Positions 1 through 5,795 of a stretch of 11,864 nucleotides of DNA are shown piece by piece (position 1 is the first letter of the stretch; the number at the start of each line of letters is the position of its first letter). The translations under genes were made by a program, and so were the position numbers. This DNA is from Anaerolineae bacterium (GTDB taxonomy: Bacteria > Chloroflexota > Anaerolineae > B4-G1): assembly GCA_027079895.1 (NCBI GenBank), contig JALWUZ010000689.1, forward strand, positions 1 to 11,864. Reading direction: 5' to 3'. Below the pieces are notes generated by a model. It saw only the letters and a list, made by a program, of their open reading frames with translations. It did not search any database and was not told where the DNA came from.

Positions 1-989
1 GCTACCCGCCTGATGAAGCCGGTAAAGCCCTTCAGATGATGCATACCTTCTACAACGGCTACCGCTTCCACCAGGACGCGGAACGGGTCTACAACCCCAC
101 GCTGGTGCTCTACTTCTTCGACCGCTTCCAGACCGAGTGCAAGTACCCGCGCGATATGCTGGACTCCAACCTGGCGATGGACCGGAACAAGTTGCGCTAC
201 GCCGCGGGTCTCCCTCACGGCGGGCAACTCATCCTCGACGCCCTGAGCGAGAGCGAACCGGTGCTGGTGGACCGCCTATCGGACCGCTTCGGCGTGCAGG
301 ATATGTTGCTGGTGGGGGAGGAGACCGCACTGATCGCCTCGTTGCTCTACTACCTGGGGGTGCTGACGCTGGAGGGGGAGGCGGTCACGGGAGAGTTGGT
401 GCTGCGGATACCGAACTTGGTGATACGGGGGTTATACGCCGAGCAGATTCGCGACCTGTTGCTGCCGGAACGGGGTATTCACGAGGTGGGGCGCAAGGCG
501 GCCCGGACGCTGTACGTCGAGGGGGACATCGAGCCGCTGTGCAAGTTCGTGGAGGAGCGCATCTTCCCGGTCTTCAGCAACCGGGACTACCGTTGGGCGA
601 ACGAGTTGACGGTCAAGACGGCGTTCCTGAGCCTCCTGTTCAACGACATCCTGTACATCATGGACTCGGAGCCGGAGGTCGGGCGCGGGTACGCCGACTT
701 GGTGATGATCATCCGCCCCGATATGCGCCGCTTCGAGGTGCTGGACATCCTGATCGAGTTCAAGTACCTGTCTCTGGATGAGTTGGGGCTGACAGGGGAG
801 GAAGTGCGCAAGATGAGCCGCGACACGTTGCACTCTCTCCAGCAAGTGGAGGAGAAACTGGCCCAAGCGCGGGCGCAATTGGGGAAGTACCGCCCGCTGC
901 TAGAGACCAAGTACGGCGACGTTCTGCGGCTACACACCTACGCCGTCGTCGCTCTGGGCTTCGACCGTTTGGTGTGGGAGGAGGTGTGA
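1..989 (+). CDS. AAA-ATPase-like / PD-(D/E)XK nuclease-like protein, C-terminal part (5' end outside window)
   Basis: The reading frame is already open at the left edge (first whole codon at base 3), and the residues before the first ATG at 36 (YPPDEAGKALQ) run smoothly into MMHTFYNGYRF. The gene therefore starts upstream and that ATG is internal. The visible 328 residues match the end of the family that joins an AAA-ATPase-like domain to a C-terminal PD-(D/E)XK nuclease-like domain (the DUF1703 type). YNGYRF followed by YNPTLVLYFF is typical of the end of the ATPase part. Near the C-terminus, GYADLVM (Asp codon 696-698) and IEFKY (Glu 756-758, Lys 762-764) supply the D...ExK catalytic signature. 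Whole proteins of this family are usually 500-600 residues, so roughly 200, including the Walker A motif, lie outside. The biological role of the family is not settled; members often occur as several paralogues per genome. The gene converges on murE and ends with TGA at 987-989. Confidence 0.75.
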   Translation, partial: YPPDEAGKALQMMHTFYNGYRFHQDAERVYNPTLVLYFFDRFQTECKYPRDMLDSNLAMDRNKLRYAAGLPHGGQLILDALSESEPVLVDRLSDRFGVQDMLLVGEETALIASLLYYLGVLTLEGEAVTGELVLRIPNLVIRGLYAEQIRDLLLPERGIHEVGRKAARTLYVEGDIEPLCKFVEERIFPVFSNRDYRWANELTVKTAFLSLLFNDILYIMDSEPEVGRGYADLVMIIRPDMRRFEVLDILIEFKYLSLDELGLTGEEVRKMSRDTLHSLQQVEEKLAQARAQLGKYRPLLETKYGDVLRLHTYAVVALGFDRLVWEEV

Positions 990-1026
990 GCGGGGAGCAA
1001 CGTCAGCGGTGACGCCGGACAAGTCG

Positions 1027-1057
1027 AAGGGTAGCCAGGCACACCCCGGCTACCCTT
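1027..1057. terminator. Hairpin between convergent genes, overlapping the murE stop codon
   Basis: A perfect 10-bp inverted repeat, AAGGGTAGCC (1027-1036) and GGCTACCCTT (1048-1057), encloses an 11-nt loop. It lies in the 60-nt gap between the plus-strand gene ending at 989 and murE ending at 1050, so it could stop transcription from both sides. The murE TAG stop (1052-1050 on the minus strand) is inside one arm. Neither side has a long T run (TTTGTCTT on the plus side, CGACTTGT on the minus side), so efficiency as an intrinsic terminator is uncertain. A smaller 5-bp hairpin (CGTCA/TGACG, 1001-1014) lies just upstream on the plus side. Confidence 0.55.
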
Positions 1058-2630
1058 TGTCTTCGCCAGCCGTCGGCAGTGTGTCCAGCGTCCCGCCGTG
1101 CAGGGCCCGGCGCATCGCCTCTCGGTCGTCCCAGGGGTACTCGACGGTGCCGAAGCACATGGATTGCTCGTGCCCCTTGCCGCAAGCGATGACCACGTCG
1201 CCGGCGCGGGCCATCTGACACGCGGTGAGGATGGCTTTCCCCCGGTCGGCGACGAGCCAGAGATCCTCTCCGACCCGTTTCCCCTCCGCCTCCGCCGCCG
1301 ACCCGATGGCAGCCATAATCTCGTCGAGGTTCTCGGTGCGGGGGTCCTCGGCGGTGACGACTACCACATCCGCCAACCGCCCGGCTATCCGCCCCATCGC
1401 CGGCCGCTTCGAGTGGTCGCGCAGCCCGGCGGCCCCGAAGACAACCAGCACCCGCCCGCTGGCGTCGGCCAGGCGGCGGGCGGCCATCAACGCCCGACGG
1501 AGAGCGTTGGGGGTATGGGCGAAGTCCACAATCGCCCGGAAATCCTGCCCCTCCTCGATCCGCTCCATCCGGCCGGGGACGCCGGACAACGCGGCGACCC
1601 CCTCGGCGATGGCCTCCGGCGGCAAGTTCAGGGCGACCCCCACCGCCGCCGCCGCCAGGATGTTGGAGACGTTGTACTCCCCCGTCAACGGACTGGCGAC
1701 CGGTATCCGCCCCGCCGGGGTATGGAGCGTCAGGATGAGCCCGTCGGGGGCGAGGCGCAGGTCACGGGCGGAGATCACCTCCGCGCTGGGCGACCGGTCG
1801 GCGACGGCGGGACGGGTGGTGTAGACGAGCAGCCGGTCGGCGGGGAACGCGCTCATCCGGCGGGATGGCTCATCGTCCCAGTTGACGACGGCCACCTTCG
1901 GCGTCCCCGGTTTGCGGAACGAACGGCTCAGGTTTTGGAAAAGGAGGCTCTTGGCCCGCAGATAGGCCTCGAAAGTGCCGTGATAATCCAGATGCTCCGG
2001 CGTGACGTTGGTCACAACGGCGATGTCGAAATCGCAGCCGGTGACGCGGTGCTGCGCCAGCCCGTGGGACGTGACCTCCAGCACGGCGTGGGTCGTTCCG
2101 GCGGCCACCATCCGGGCCAGATACCGCTGCACATCGGGCGGGTCGGGGGTGGTGGTGTGGAGACCGGTGTCACTGGCGGTGTCGCCGATGCGGGCGGCGA
2201 CGGTGCTCACCATCCCGGCGGCGAGCCCGGCCGCCCGCAGGATGGAGTAAGTCAGGTTGACGGTGGTCGTCTTGCCGTCGGTGCCGGTGACGCCGATGAG
2301 AGTCATCTTGCGGGAGGGGAAATCGCGCTCGGCGGCGCAGAGCCAGGCCCAAGCCTCCCGCGCGTCGGGGACGCGGATGTAGGTGCGGAGACCGACCGGC
2401 GCGGGCACGATCGCCCGCCGTTCACGCTCGCCGACCACGGCTACCGCGCCGGCGGCCACCGCGTTGGCGATGAAACGATGGCCGTCCACGTTGACGCCGG
2501 GGATGGCGATGAACAGGTCGCCGGGGGAAACGTGGCGCGAGTCCACCGTCAGGCGGTTGACCGCGATGTCGGTGGGGCCATGTTGCTCCAACACGGCGGG
2601 GAGGGCGGATAGCAGAGCATCGAGTCGCAT
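1050..2630 (-). CDS. murE: UDP-N-acetylmuramoyl-tripeptide synthetase MurE
   Basis: A cytoplasmic ATP-dependent ligase that adds the third, diamino acid residue to UDP-MurNAc-L-Ala-D-Glu in peptidoglycan synthesis. All three Mur-ligase domains are visible in 526 residues. The N-terminal UDP-binding part includes VDSRHVSPGDLF (about 29-40). The ATP-binding centre has P-loop GTDGKTT (116-122), HTTTPDP (158-164), EVTSHGL (185-191), TNVTPEHLDYHGT (207-219) and the probable carbamylated Lys227. The C-terminal domain has PGRME (352-356), FAHTPNAL (370-377) and GKGHE (484-488). The substrate motif DNPR of diaminopimelate enzymes reads EDPR here (428-431); the Arg is kept, so the third amino acid (diaminopimelate, ornithine or lysine) cannot be assigned safely. 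I chose the ATG at 2630 because GGAGG lies 8 nt before it; a GTG at 2639 would overlap that site. It follows the F0 genes after 107 nt containing a strong hairpin, so it is probably not simply their last cistron. Confidence 0.93.
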   Translation of the reverse strand: MRLDALLSALPAVLEQHGPTDIAVNRLTVDSRHVSPGDLFIAIPGVNVDGHRFIANAVAAGAVAVVGERERRAIVPAPVGLRTYIRVPDAREAWAWLCAAERDFPSRKMTLIGVTGTDGKTTTVNLTYSILRAAGLAAGMVSTVAARIGDTASDTGLHTTTPDPPDVQRYLARMVAAGTTHAVLEVTSHGLAQHRVTGCDFDIAVVTNVTPEHLDYHGTFEAYLRAKSLLFQNLSRSFRKPGTPKVAVVNWDDEPSRRMSAFPADRLLVYTTRPAVADRSPSAEVISARDLRLAPDGLILTLHTPAGRIPVASPLTGEYNVSNILAAAAVGVALNLPPEAIAEGVAALSGVPGRMERIEEGQDFRAIVDFAHTPNALRRALMAARRLADASGRVLVVFGAAGLRDHSKRPAMGRIAGRLADVVVVTAEDPRTENLDEIMAAIGSAAEAEGKRVGEDLWLVADRGKAILTACQMARAGDVVIACGKGHEQSMCFGTVEYPWDDREAMRRALHGGTLDTLPTAGEDKG

Positions 2631-2666
2631 AAGTGCCACCTCCGACCGGCCTTACCCGATAAGCAA

Positions 2667-2716
2667 ACACGGATCGCAGGACGCGCGGAGCAAATCCGCC
2701 GTCCCGCCATCCGTGT
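2667..2716 (-). terminator. 50-nt near-perfect hairpin, likely terminator of the F0 operon
   Basis: Outer arms ACACGGAT (2667-2674) and ATCCGTGT (2709-2716) are fully complementary. Inside, GGACG (2679-2683) pairs with CGTCC (2700-2704) and GCGGA (2685-2689) with TCCGC (2695-2699) around a 5-nt loop, and part of the internal loop can also pair. Read on the minus strand it starts 21 nt after the stop of the b-delta gene and is followed by TTGCTTAT, a modest T-rich tail. This fits an imperfect intrinsic terminator for the atp genes. Because murE begins 36 nt further on with no clear promoter between, it could instead be a processing or attenuation structure in a shared transcript, or a copy of a dispersed palindromic repeat. 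Confidence 0.6.
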
Positions 2717-2737
2717 CTCTACGAAAACCGGGGCCGC

Positions 2738-3481
2738 TTACGCCAGCGACTGATGCAGCCGTTCCAGTTGCCCGACGACGCTCCCGTCCACCACCCGGTC
2801 GCCGACGCGCACCACCAGGCCGCCGAGTATCTGCGGGTCAACCTGGAAGCGGATCTCGCTCTCGCCGCCGAGACGGGCCATCAGGTCGCGCCGGATGACC
2901 TCCTGCTGCTCCTCGCTCAACGGCAACGCGCTGGTGACGGTCACGGGCACCCCGGCCGGCCCGACCTCGCCCTCCGGCAACACGGCGACCCGGCCATCCT
3001 CGATGCCGCTGAAGAAGGACTCGACCAACGCCTGCTGCCGCTGCTCGTCCAGGGCCTCGCCGATGATCTTCTGCGCCGCCGCAATCGCCAGCGAAGCAAT
3101 CTGTCCCTTCATCTCGCTCAGAATGCGGTCGCGTTCCTGCAAGGCATCCTGATGGGCCTTGTCCAAAATCTGCTTGGCCTTCTGCTCCGCCTCCTGGAGT
3201 GCCTGGGACTTCAGTTCCTTCGCCTGCTCCCGCGCCTCGGCGATGATCTTGCCGGCTTCCTGCCGCGCCTCGGTCAGCACCTCCGCCTTTTGCCTCTCGA
3301 TTTCGGCCTGGGCCTTCTTCGCGGCCTCGGCCTCCTCCAGAGCCTTGCGAATCCGCTCCTGACGCTCCGCAAGCATCTTCTGGATGGGCTTGTAGGCCAC
3401 CGCCCGCAGAATCGCCACCAGGACTACGAAGTTGACAATCTGCGCCAGCAGAAGCCAGGGATTGATCCCCAAACCTTCCAT
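2738..3481 (-). CDS. atpF: ATP synthase F0 subunit b fused to the C-terminal domain of delta
   Basis: The peripheral stalk that holds F1 against the membrane sector. Of 247 residues, about 8-28 form the single N-terminal membrane helix (WLLLAQIVNFVVLVAIL). It is followed by the b-type motif YKPIQKMLAERQERI and a long charged, Ala/Glu/Lys-rich coiled coil to about residue 140. Residues 180-247 match the C-terminal domain of delta/OSCP: VTSALPLSEEQQ, then ILGGLVVRVGDRVVDGSV and LERLHQSL. The delta N-terminal helical bundle, which normally binds the alpha subunit N-termini, is absent, and no separate atpH is present. b-delta fusions are known (mycobacteria fuse a complete delta), but this one keeps only the distal domain. 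The ATG at 3481 has AAGGAGG 6 nt upstream, and that site begins at the stop codon of the c gene 11 nt away, which suggests translational coupling. Assignment is firm; the symbol covers the b part only. Confidence 0.9.
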   Translation of the reverse strand: MEGLGINPWLLLAQIVNFVVLVAILRAVAYKPIQKMLAERQERIRKALEEAEAAKKAQAEIERQKAEVLTEARQEAGKIIAEAREQAKELKSQALQEAEQKAKQILDKAHQDALQERDRILSEMKGQIASLAIAAAQKIIGEALDEQRQQALVESFFSGIEDGRVAVLPEGEVGPAGVPVTVTSALPLSEEQQEVIRRDLMARLGGESEIRFQVDPQILGGLVVRVGDRVVDGSVVGQLERLHQSLA

Positions 3482-3492
3482 CTCTGGCCTCC

Positions 3493-3723
3493 TTACGCCA
3501 CGAAGAGCAGGATGAGCGCCACGACCAGCGCGTAGATGGCGACAGCCTCTGCAAAAGCGATTGCCAGGATCATATTGGTCAGGATGGAGGTCGCCGCCTC
3601 CGGGTTACGACCGGTGGCCTCCGCGCCTGCCCGCCCGATGAAGCCGATGCCGAGGCCAGGCCCCAGCGAGCCCAAAGCAATTGCCAAAGCCGCAGCCAGG
3701 TACTTCATTGCCTCTTTTTCCAT
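3493..3723 (-). CDS. atpE: ATP synthase F0 subunit c
   Basis: The proteolipid of the rotor ring, 76 residues in two membrane helices. Helix 1 carries the glycine-rich packing motif (GSLGPGLGIGFIG, 18-30), the polar loop is GRNPE (38-42), and helix 2 carries the ion-carrying carboxylate Glu59 in FAEAVAIY. Aligning by the loop and Glu59 to Na+-type rings places Ile26 where the ligand Gln would be and Ala60/Val61 where Ser/Thr would be; Tyr64 and Pro22 are kept. H+ coupling is therefore expected. I chose the ATG at 3723 because GGAGGGG lies about 7-9 nt before it. A TTG at 3741 would be inside that site, and the ATG at 3708 has its purine run too close. The initiation region is A/T-rich for this genome, which fits the high translation needed for a ring subunit. 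It lies 58 nt after the a gene. Confidence 0.95.
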   Translation of the reverse strand: MEKEAMKYLAAALAIALGSLGPGLGIGFIGRAGAEATGRNPEAATSILTNMILAIAFAEAVAIYALVVALILLFVA

Positions 3724-3754
3724 TGAATTTCCCCTCCGCAATAGTTTTGATTAT

Positions 3755-3773
3755 GGCAGAGCGAACCTCTGCT
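3755..3773 (-). other. Small hairpin between subunit a and subunit c genes
   Basis: GCAGAG (3756-3761) and CTCTGC (3767-3772) are perfect complements around a 5-nt loop, with one more G-T pair outside. It begins 8 nt after the end of the a gene and ends about 22 nt before the Shine-Dalgarno of the c gene. In other atp operons the a-c intercistronic region raises c expression. A role in mRNA stability or translation here is inferred from position only; the next base run (CATAATCAAAACTATT on the minus strand) is not a terminator tail. Confidence 0.4.
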
Positions 3774-3781
3774 TTCGCACC

Positions 3782-5335
3782 CTACTCGTGCTCCTCGCCG
3801 CCGTGTCCGGCCGTCGCCACGACGATGAAGGAAGCGGTCAGCATCATAAAGACCAACGCCTGCACGGCCCCGACGAACAACTCCAGGAAGTAGAACACAA
3901 TCGGAGCCAGGAACGGCACCAAGGAGGTGATGACCGTCAGCAGCACCATCCCGGCGAAGAGGTTGCCGAACAACCGGAAGGCGAAAGAGATGATTTTGGT
4001 GAACTCGCTCAGCCCTTCCAGCAGGCCGACGAAGATGTCAATGATTCCTCGGAACCCCTTCTTGAACGAGCGCGGGTTGAAGAAACGCAGGAAGTACTTC
4101 CAGCCCACCTCCTGCACGCCGTAGACCTGGGTCATGAAGACCGAGACAATCGCCAACGCCAGCGGGATGTTCAAATCGGTGTTGCCGCCGCGCAGGAGCG
4201 GAATGAGAGAATACTCCCCCTCCTGGCTCGTCAACAGCGCGATGGGCCCAATCCACGTCGCATGGTGCCCCCCGTGCGCCCCCGCTTCGATGAGGCCGAT
4301 GGTGTCGAATCCCGGCAGCAACTCGACCCAGTTGGCGGTCAGGATGAAGAAGAAGAAGGTAAGGAGCAGCGGGATCATCTTCGCGGCCTTCTTCTCGCCC
4401 AAGACGCTCTCCAGGAGACCGGCGACGCTCTCGTAGAGCACCTCGACGAAATTCTGCAAGCCGGACGGTATCACCGCCTCCTCCTGGCCGGCCCGAATGC
4501 GCCGCGTGGCCACCGCCGCCCCGACGATGAGGACCAGGTCGGCGAGCAGGACGCCCAGCGCGGAACTGGGCACGAAGAGCGACCCCAGTTGGAATTCCTC
4601 CGCCCGCATCTGGATGTGAGGCCGCACCACCTTGACCAACGCGGTGGTGACGCCGATGAAGGCCAGGATGACCACCGCAATCAGGCCGATTTTGACGAAC
4701 TTTTTCATCCTCGGATCGTGCCGCAGTTTTTGCCCCATATCTCGAACCCCGTAGAATGAGATCACAGACACCAACACGAGCACTAACGCCAACGGAATGT
4801 TGAAGTTGGTGAGGGCCGCGCTCAGGAAGGGAATCAGACGGTATCCGGTCGCCTCCTTCGAGATGAACAGGAACGAGGCCACCCGTCGCACCCCGGCGAC
4901 CGCCTCCCCCTCGACACGCGCGGCCACTCCGATGGTGTCGAAGCCGGGGAGGAACTCGATCCAGGTGGCGACGATGGCGAACAGAAAGGCGGTGAGGAAC
5001 AGGGGCAGCAATACCTCCGTCCGGCCGCCGAACACCTTGCGCAGGAACTTGGCCGGCAATTCGTAGAGCGACTCGGCCAGATTCTGCCCATCCGTCGGCA
5101 GCAACGCCTTTTCCCATCCCTGCCGGATGTTACGGGTCGCCACGACGGCCCCGGCGACCAAGACCAAATCCACCACCAAGACGCCGAATATGGAGTTGAG
5201 CGCCGCCAGGACTCCGGTCGGGTGGGCGGCGACCTGCTCCCCCACCATCCCCCCCATCGGCCTGACTATGCAAGCAAAGGCGCACAAACCGATGGTGATT
5301 AGGACGATCAAGACAGGCCCCAGTTTTTCCTTCAT
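3782..5335 (-). CDS. atpB: ATP synthase F0 subunit a with an internally duplicated N-terminal region
   Basis: The stator membrane subunit that forms the proton half-channels against the c ring. It has 517 residues, while the family is usually 230-300. Residues about 1-209 and 210-413 are two copies of the same region: DLVL at 56 and 266, ATRxIR at 66-71 and 276-281, LPGFDTIG at 129-136 and 340-347, NIPLAL at 179-184 and 389-394, YGV at 195 and 405. Only the second copy continues into the catalytic part, with Arg454 in FRLFGN (the E. coli Arg210 equivalent), then Met463 and Glu485 at the positions of E. coli Glu219 and His245, and Gln492 at that of Gln252. From Met210 onward the protein would be a complete 308-residue subunit a. 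The ATG at 5335 overlaps the upstream stop by 4 nt (ATGA), so translation is coupled. The identification is certain; the purpose of the extra copy is unknown. Confidence 0.94.
   Translation of the reverse strand: MKEKLGPVLIVLITIGLCAFACIVRPMGGMVGEQVAAHPTGVLAALNSIFGVLVVDLVLVAGAVVATRNIRQGWEKALLPTDGQNLAESLYELPAKFLRKVFGGRTEVLLPLFLTAFLFAIVATWIEFLPGFDTIGVAARVEGEAVAGVRRVASFLFISKEATGYRLIPFLSAALTNFNIPLALVLVLVSVISFYGVRDMGQKLRHDPRMKKFVKIGLIAVVILAFIGVTTALVKVVRPHIQMRAEEFQLGSLFVPSSALGVLLADLVLIVGAAVATRRIRAGQEEAVIPSGLQNFVEVLYESVAGLLESVLGEKKAAKMIPLLLTFFFFILTANWVELLPGFDTIGLIEAGAHGGHHATWIGPIALLTSQEGEYSLIPLLRGGNTDLNIPLALAIVSVFMTQVYGVQEVGWKYFLRFFNPRSFKKGFRGIIDIFVGLLEGLSEFTKIISFAFRLFGNLFAGMVLLTVITSLVPFLAPIVFYFLELFVGAVQALVFMMLTASFIVVATAGHGGEEHE
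4097..5191 (-). repeat. Internal tandem duplication within subunit a (210-codon period)
   Basis: Two in-frame homologous segments of about 155 codons each lie within the subunit a gene: residues 49-203 (bases 5191-4727) and 259-413 (bases 4561-4097). The offset between matching motifs is 210-211 residues across the whole length, so no large indel has accumulated. Base identity is still visible locally: the plus-strand stretches reading CCGATGGTGTCGAA occur at both LPGFDTIG sites. The first copy stops just before the helices that carry the essential arginine and the C-terminal hairpin, so it is a copy of the front of the protein only. Confidence 0.88.
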
Positions 5336-5649
5336 CCGTCGCCTTCGCCTCCGCCTTTCTCCTCGGAATTATCCCTCTTGAGACGCTCTGAGTTGGCAGC
5401 CCGCATAGCGACCGACATAGCCACGCGCACCAGAACCAGCAGGCTGGCCGGTATGCTCGCCAGCACCAAACCCAGTGTGAGCCAGGGACGGGTGCCGAAA
5501 CGGCTATCGAGCCACAGCCCCAGAGCCAGGGCCGTCAGGACGATCATCACGATCACGAAGCCGATTTGGGCCACTCCCTCGGCGATGATCGTGACCGTCC
5601 GCCACTTCAGACCTTTGTACGTACTCTCCGCGCCCTCGCGCTTTGGCAT
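5332..5649 (-). CDS. AtpZ/AtpI-family F0 accessory membrane protein
   Basis: A small protein of 105 residues at the head of the F0 operon. Two membrane helices (about 22-45 and 55-78) flank the loop motif LDSRFGTRPW, which is diagnostic of the ATPase-gene1 / AtpZ-type family found at the start of many atp operons. The charged C-terminal tail (KRDNSEEKGGGEGDG) would be cytoplasmic. Relatives are variously proposed to assist c-ring assembly or to carry Mg2+/Ca2+; the sequence does not decide. I chose the ATG at 5649 (MPKREG). It follows GGGGAAAGAG and lies about 22 nt below the -10 box, whereas the longer GTG-initiated frame at 5727 would start upstream of the promoter. The stop overlaps the start of the a gene (ATGA). 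It is not clear whether atpI or atpZ is the better name, so no symbol is given. Confidence 0.85.
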   Translation of the reverse strand: MPKREGAESTYKGLKWRTVTIIAEGVAQIGFVIVMIVLTALALGLWLDSRFGTRPWLTLGLVLASIPASLLVLVRVAMSVAMRAANSERLKRDNSEEKGGGEGDG

Positions 5650-5670
5650 CTCTTTCCCCAACAGGCAGGG

Positions 5671-5699
5671 ATTATACCTGAAAGATTCAAATGTGACAA
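5671..5699 (-). promoter_or_regulatory. Sigma-70-type promoter of the atp (F0) operon
   Basis: On the minus strand, TTGTCA (5699-5694) is separated by exactly 17 nt from a perfect TATAAT (5676-5671). Transcription would start near 5664, leaving a leader of about 15 nt that holds only the ribosome binding site before the ATG at 5649. It is the best promoter match noticed in the window and is locally A/T-rich in GC-rich DNA. It separates the F0 genes from the nuo operon as an independently initiated transcript. Confidence 0.8.
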
Positions 5700-5710
5700 A
5701 CGGAAACCGC

Positions 5711-5751
5711 ACTGCTCCCTCGGACACAACATCTCACGCAGGGGGAGCAGT
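5711..5751. repeat. 9-bp perfect inverted repeat upstream of the atp promoter
   Basis: ACTGCTCCC (5711-5719) and GGGAGCAGT (5743-5751) are exact reverse complements 23 nt apart, extendable by a T-G and a C-G pair. On the minus strand the element lies after nuoN and ends 11 nt upstream of the -35 box. It could be a regulator site for the atp promoter, or a stem-loop at the end of the nuo transcript. No T run follows on the minus strand, which weakens the terminator reading. Confidence 0.45.
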
Positions 5752-5758
5752 TTGAGGG

Positions 5759-5795
5759 GGAAGCGGGCGTCATCAGCCCGCCTTCCATAATTTTT
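5759..5795. terminator. Hairpin after nuoN, terminator-like
   Basis: GGAAGCGGGC (5759-5768) pairs with GCCCGCCTTCC (5776-5786), giving two 5-bp G/C-rich stems with one bulged base and a 7-nt loop. A run of five T (5791-5795) follows on the plus strand. It lies 36 nt past the nuoN stop, where a nuo terminator would be expected. However, the T run is on the wrong side for minus-strand transcription, where the hairpin is preceded by A5 and followed by CCCTC. It may act as a 3'-end stabilising stem for nuo mRNA or as a block against antisense transcription. Confidence 0.4.

Noticed and set aside
36..41. ATG at 36 as the start of the left-edge gene
   Set aside because: The frame is open upstream to the edge and encodes family-like residues, and half the expected protein including the Walker A motif would be missing.
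1098..2612. 504-codon plus-strand frame opposite murE
   Set aside because: In-register antisense frame; no recognisable protein and composition typical of shadows.
2631..2639. GTG start for murE at 2639
   Set aside because: The GTG overlaps the GGAGG ribosome site that is well spaced for the ATG at 2630.
3536..4759. 407-codon plus-strand frame opposite atpE and atpB
   Set aside because: Part opposes the subunit a gene in register; its start has no ribosome site and the translation has no family features.
2738..5649. Calling the atp genes a Na+-type N-ATPase operon
   Set aside because: No atpR, no F1 genes in the expected places, and subunit c lacks Na+-ligand residues.
5650..5727. 26-codon N-terminal extension of the AtpZ/AtpI-family protein (GTG at 5727)
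   Set aside because: The -35 and -10 boxes lie inside it, and the ATG at 5649 has its own ribosome site and fits the family length.
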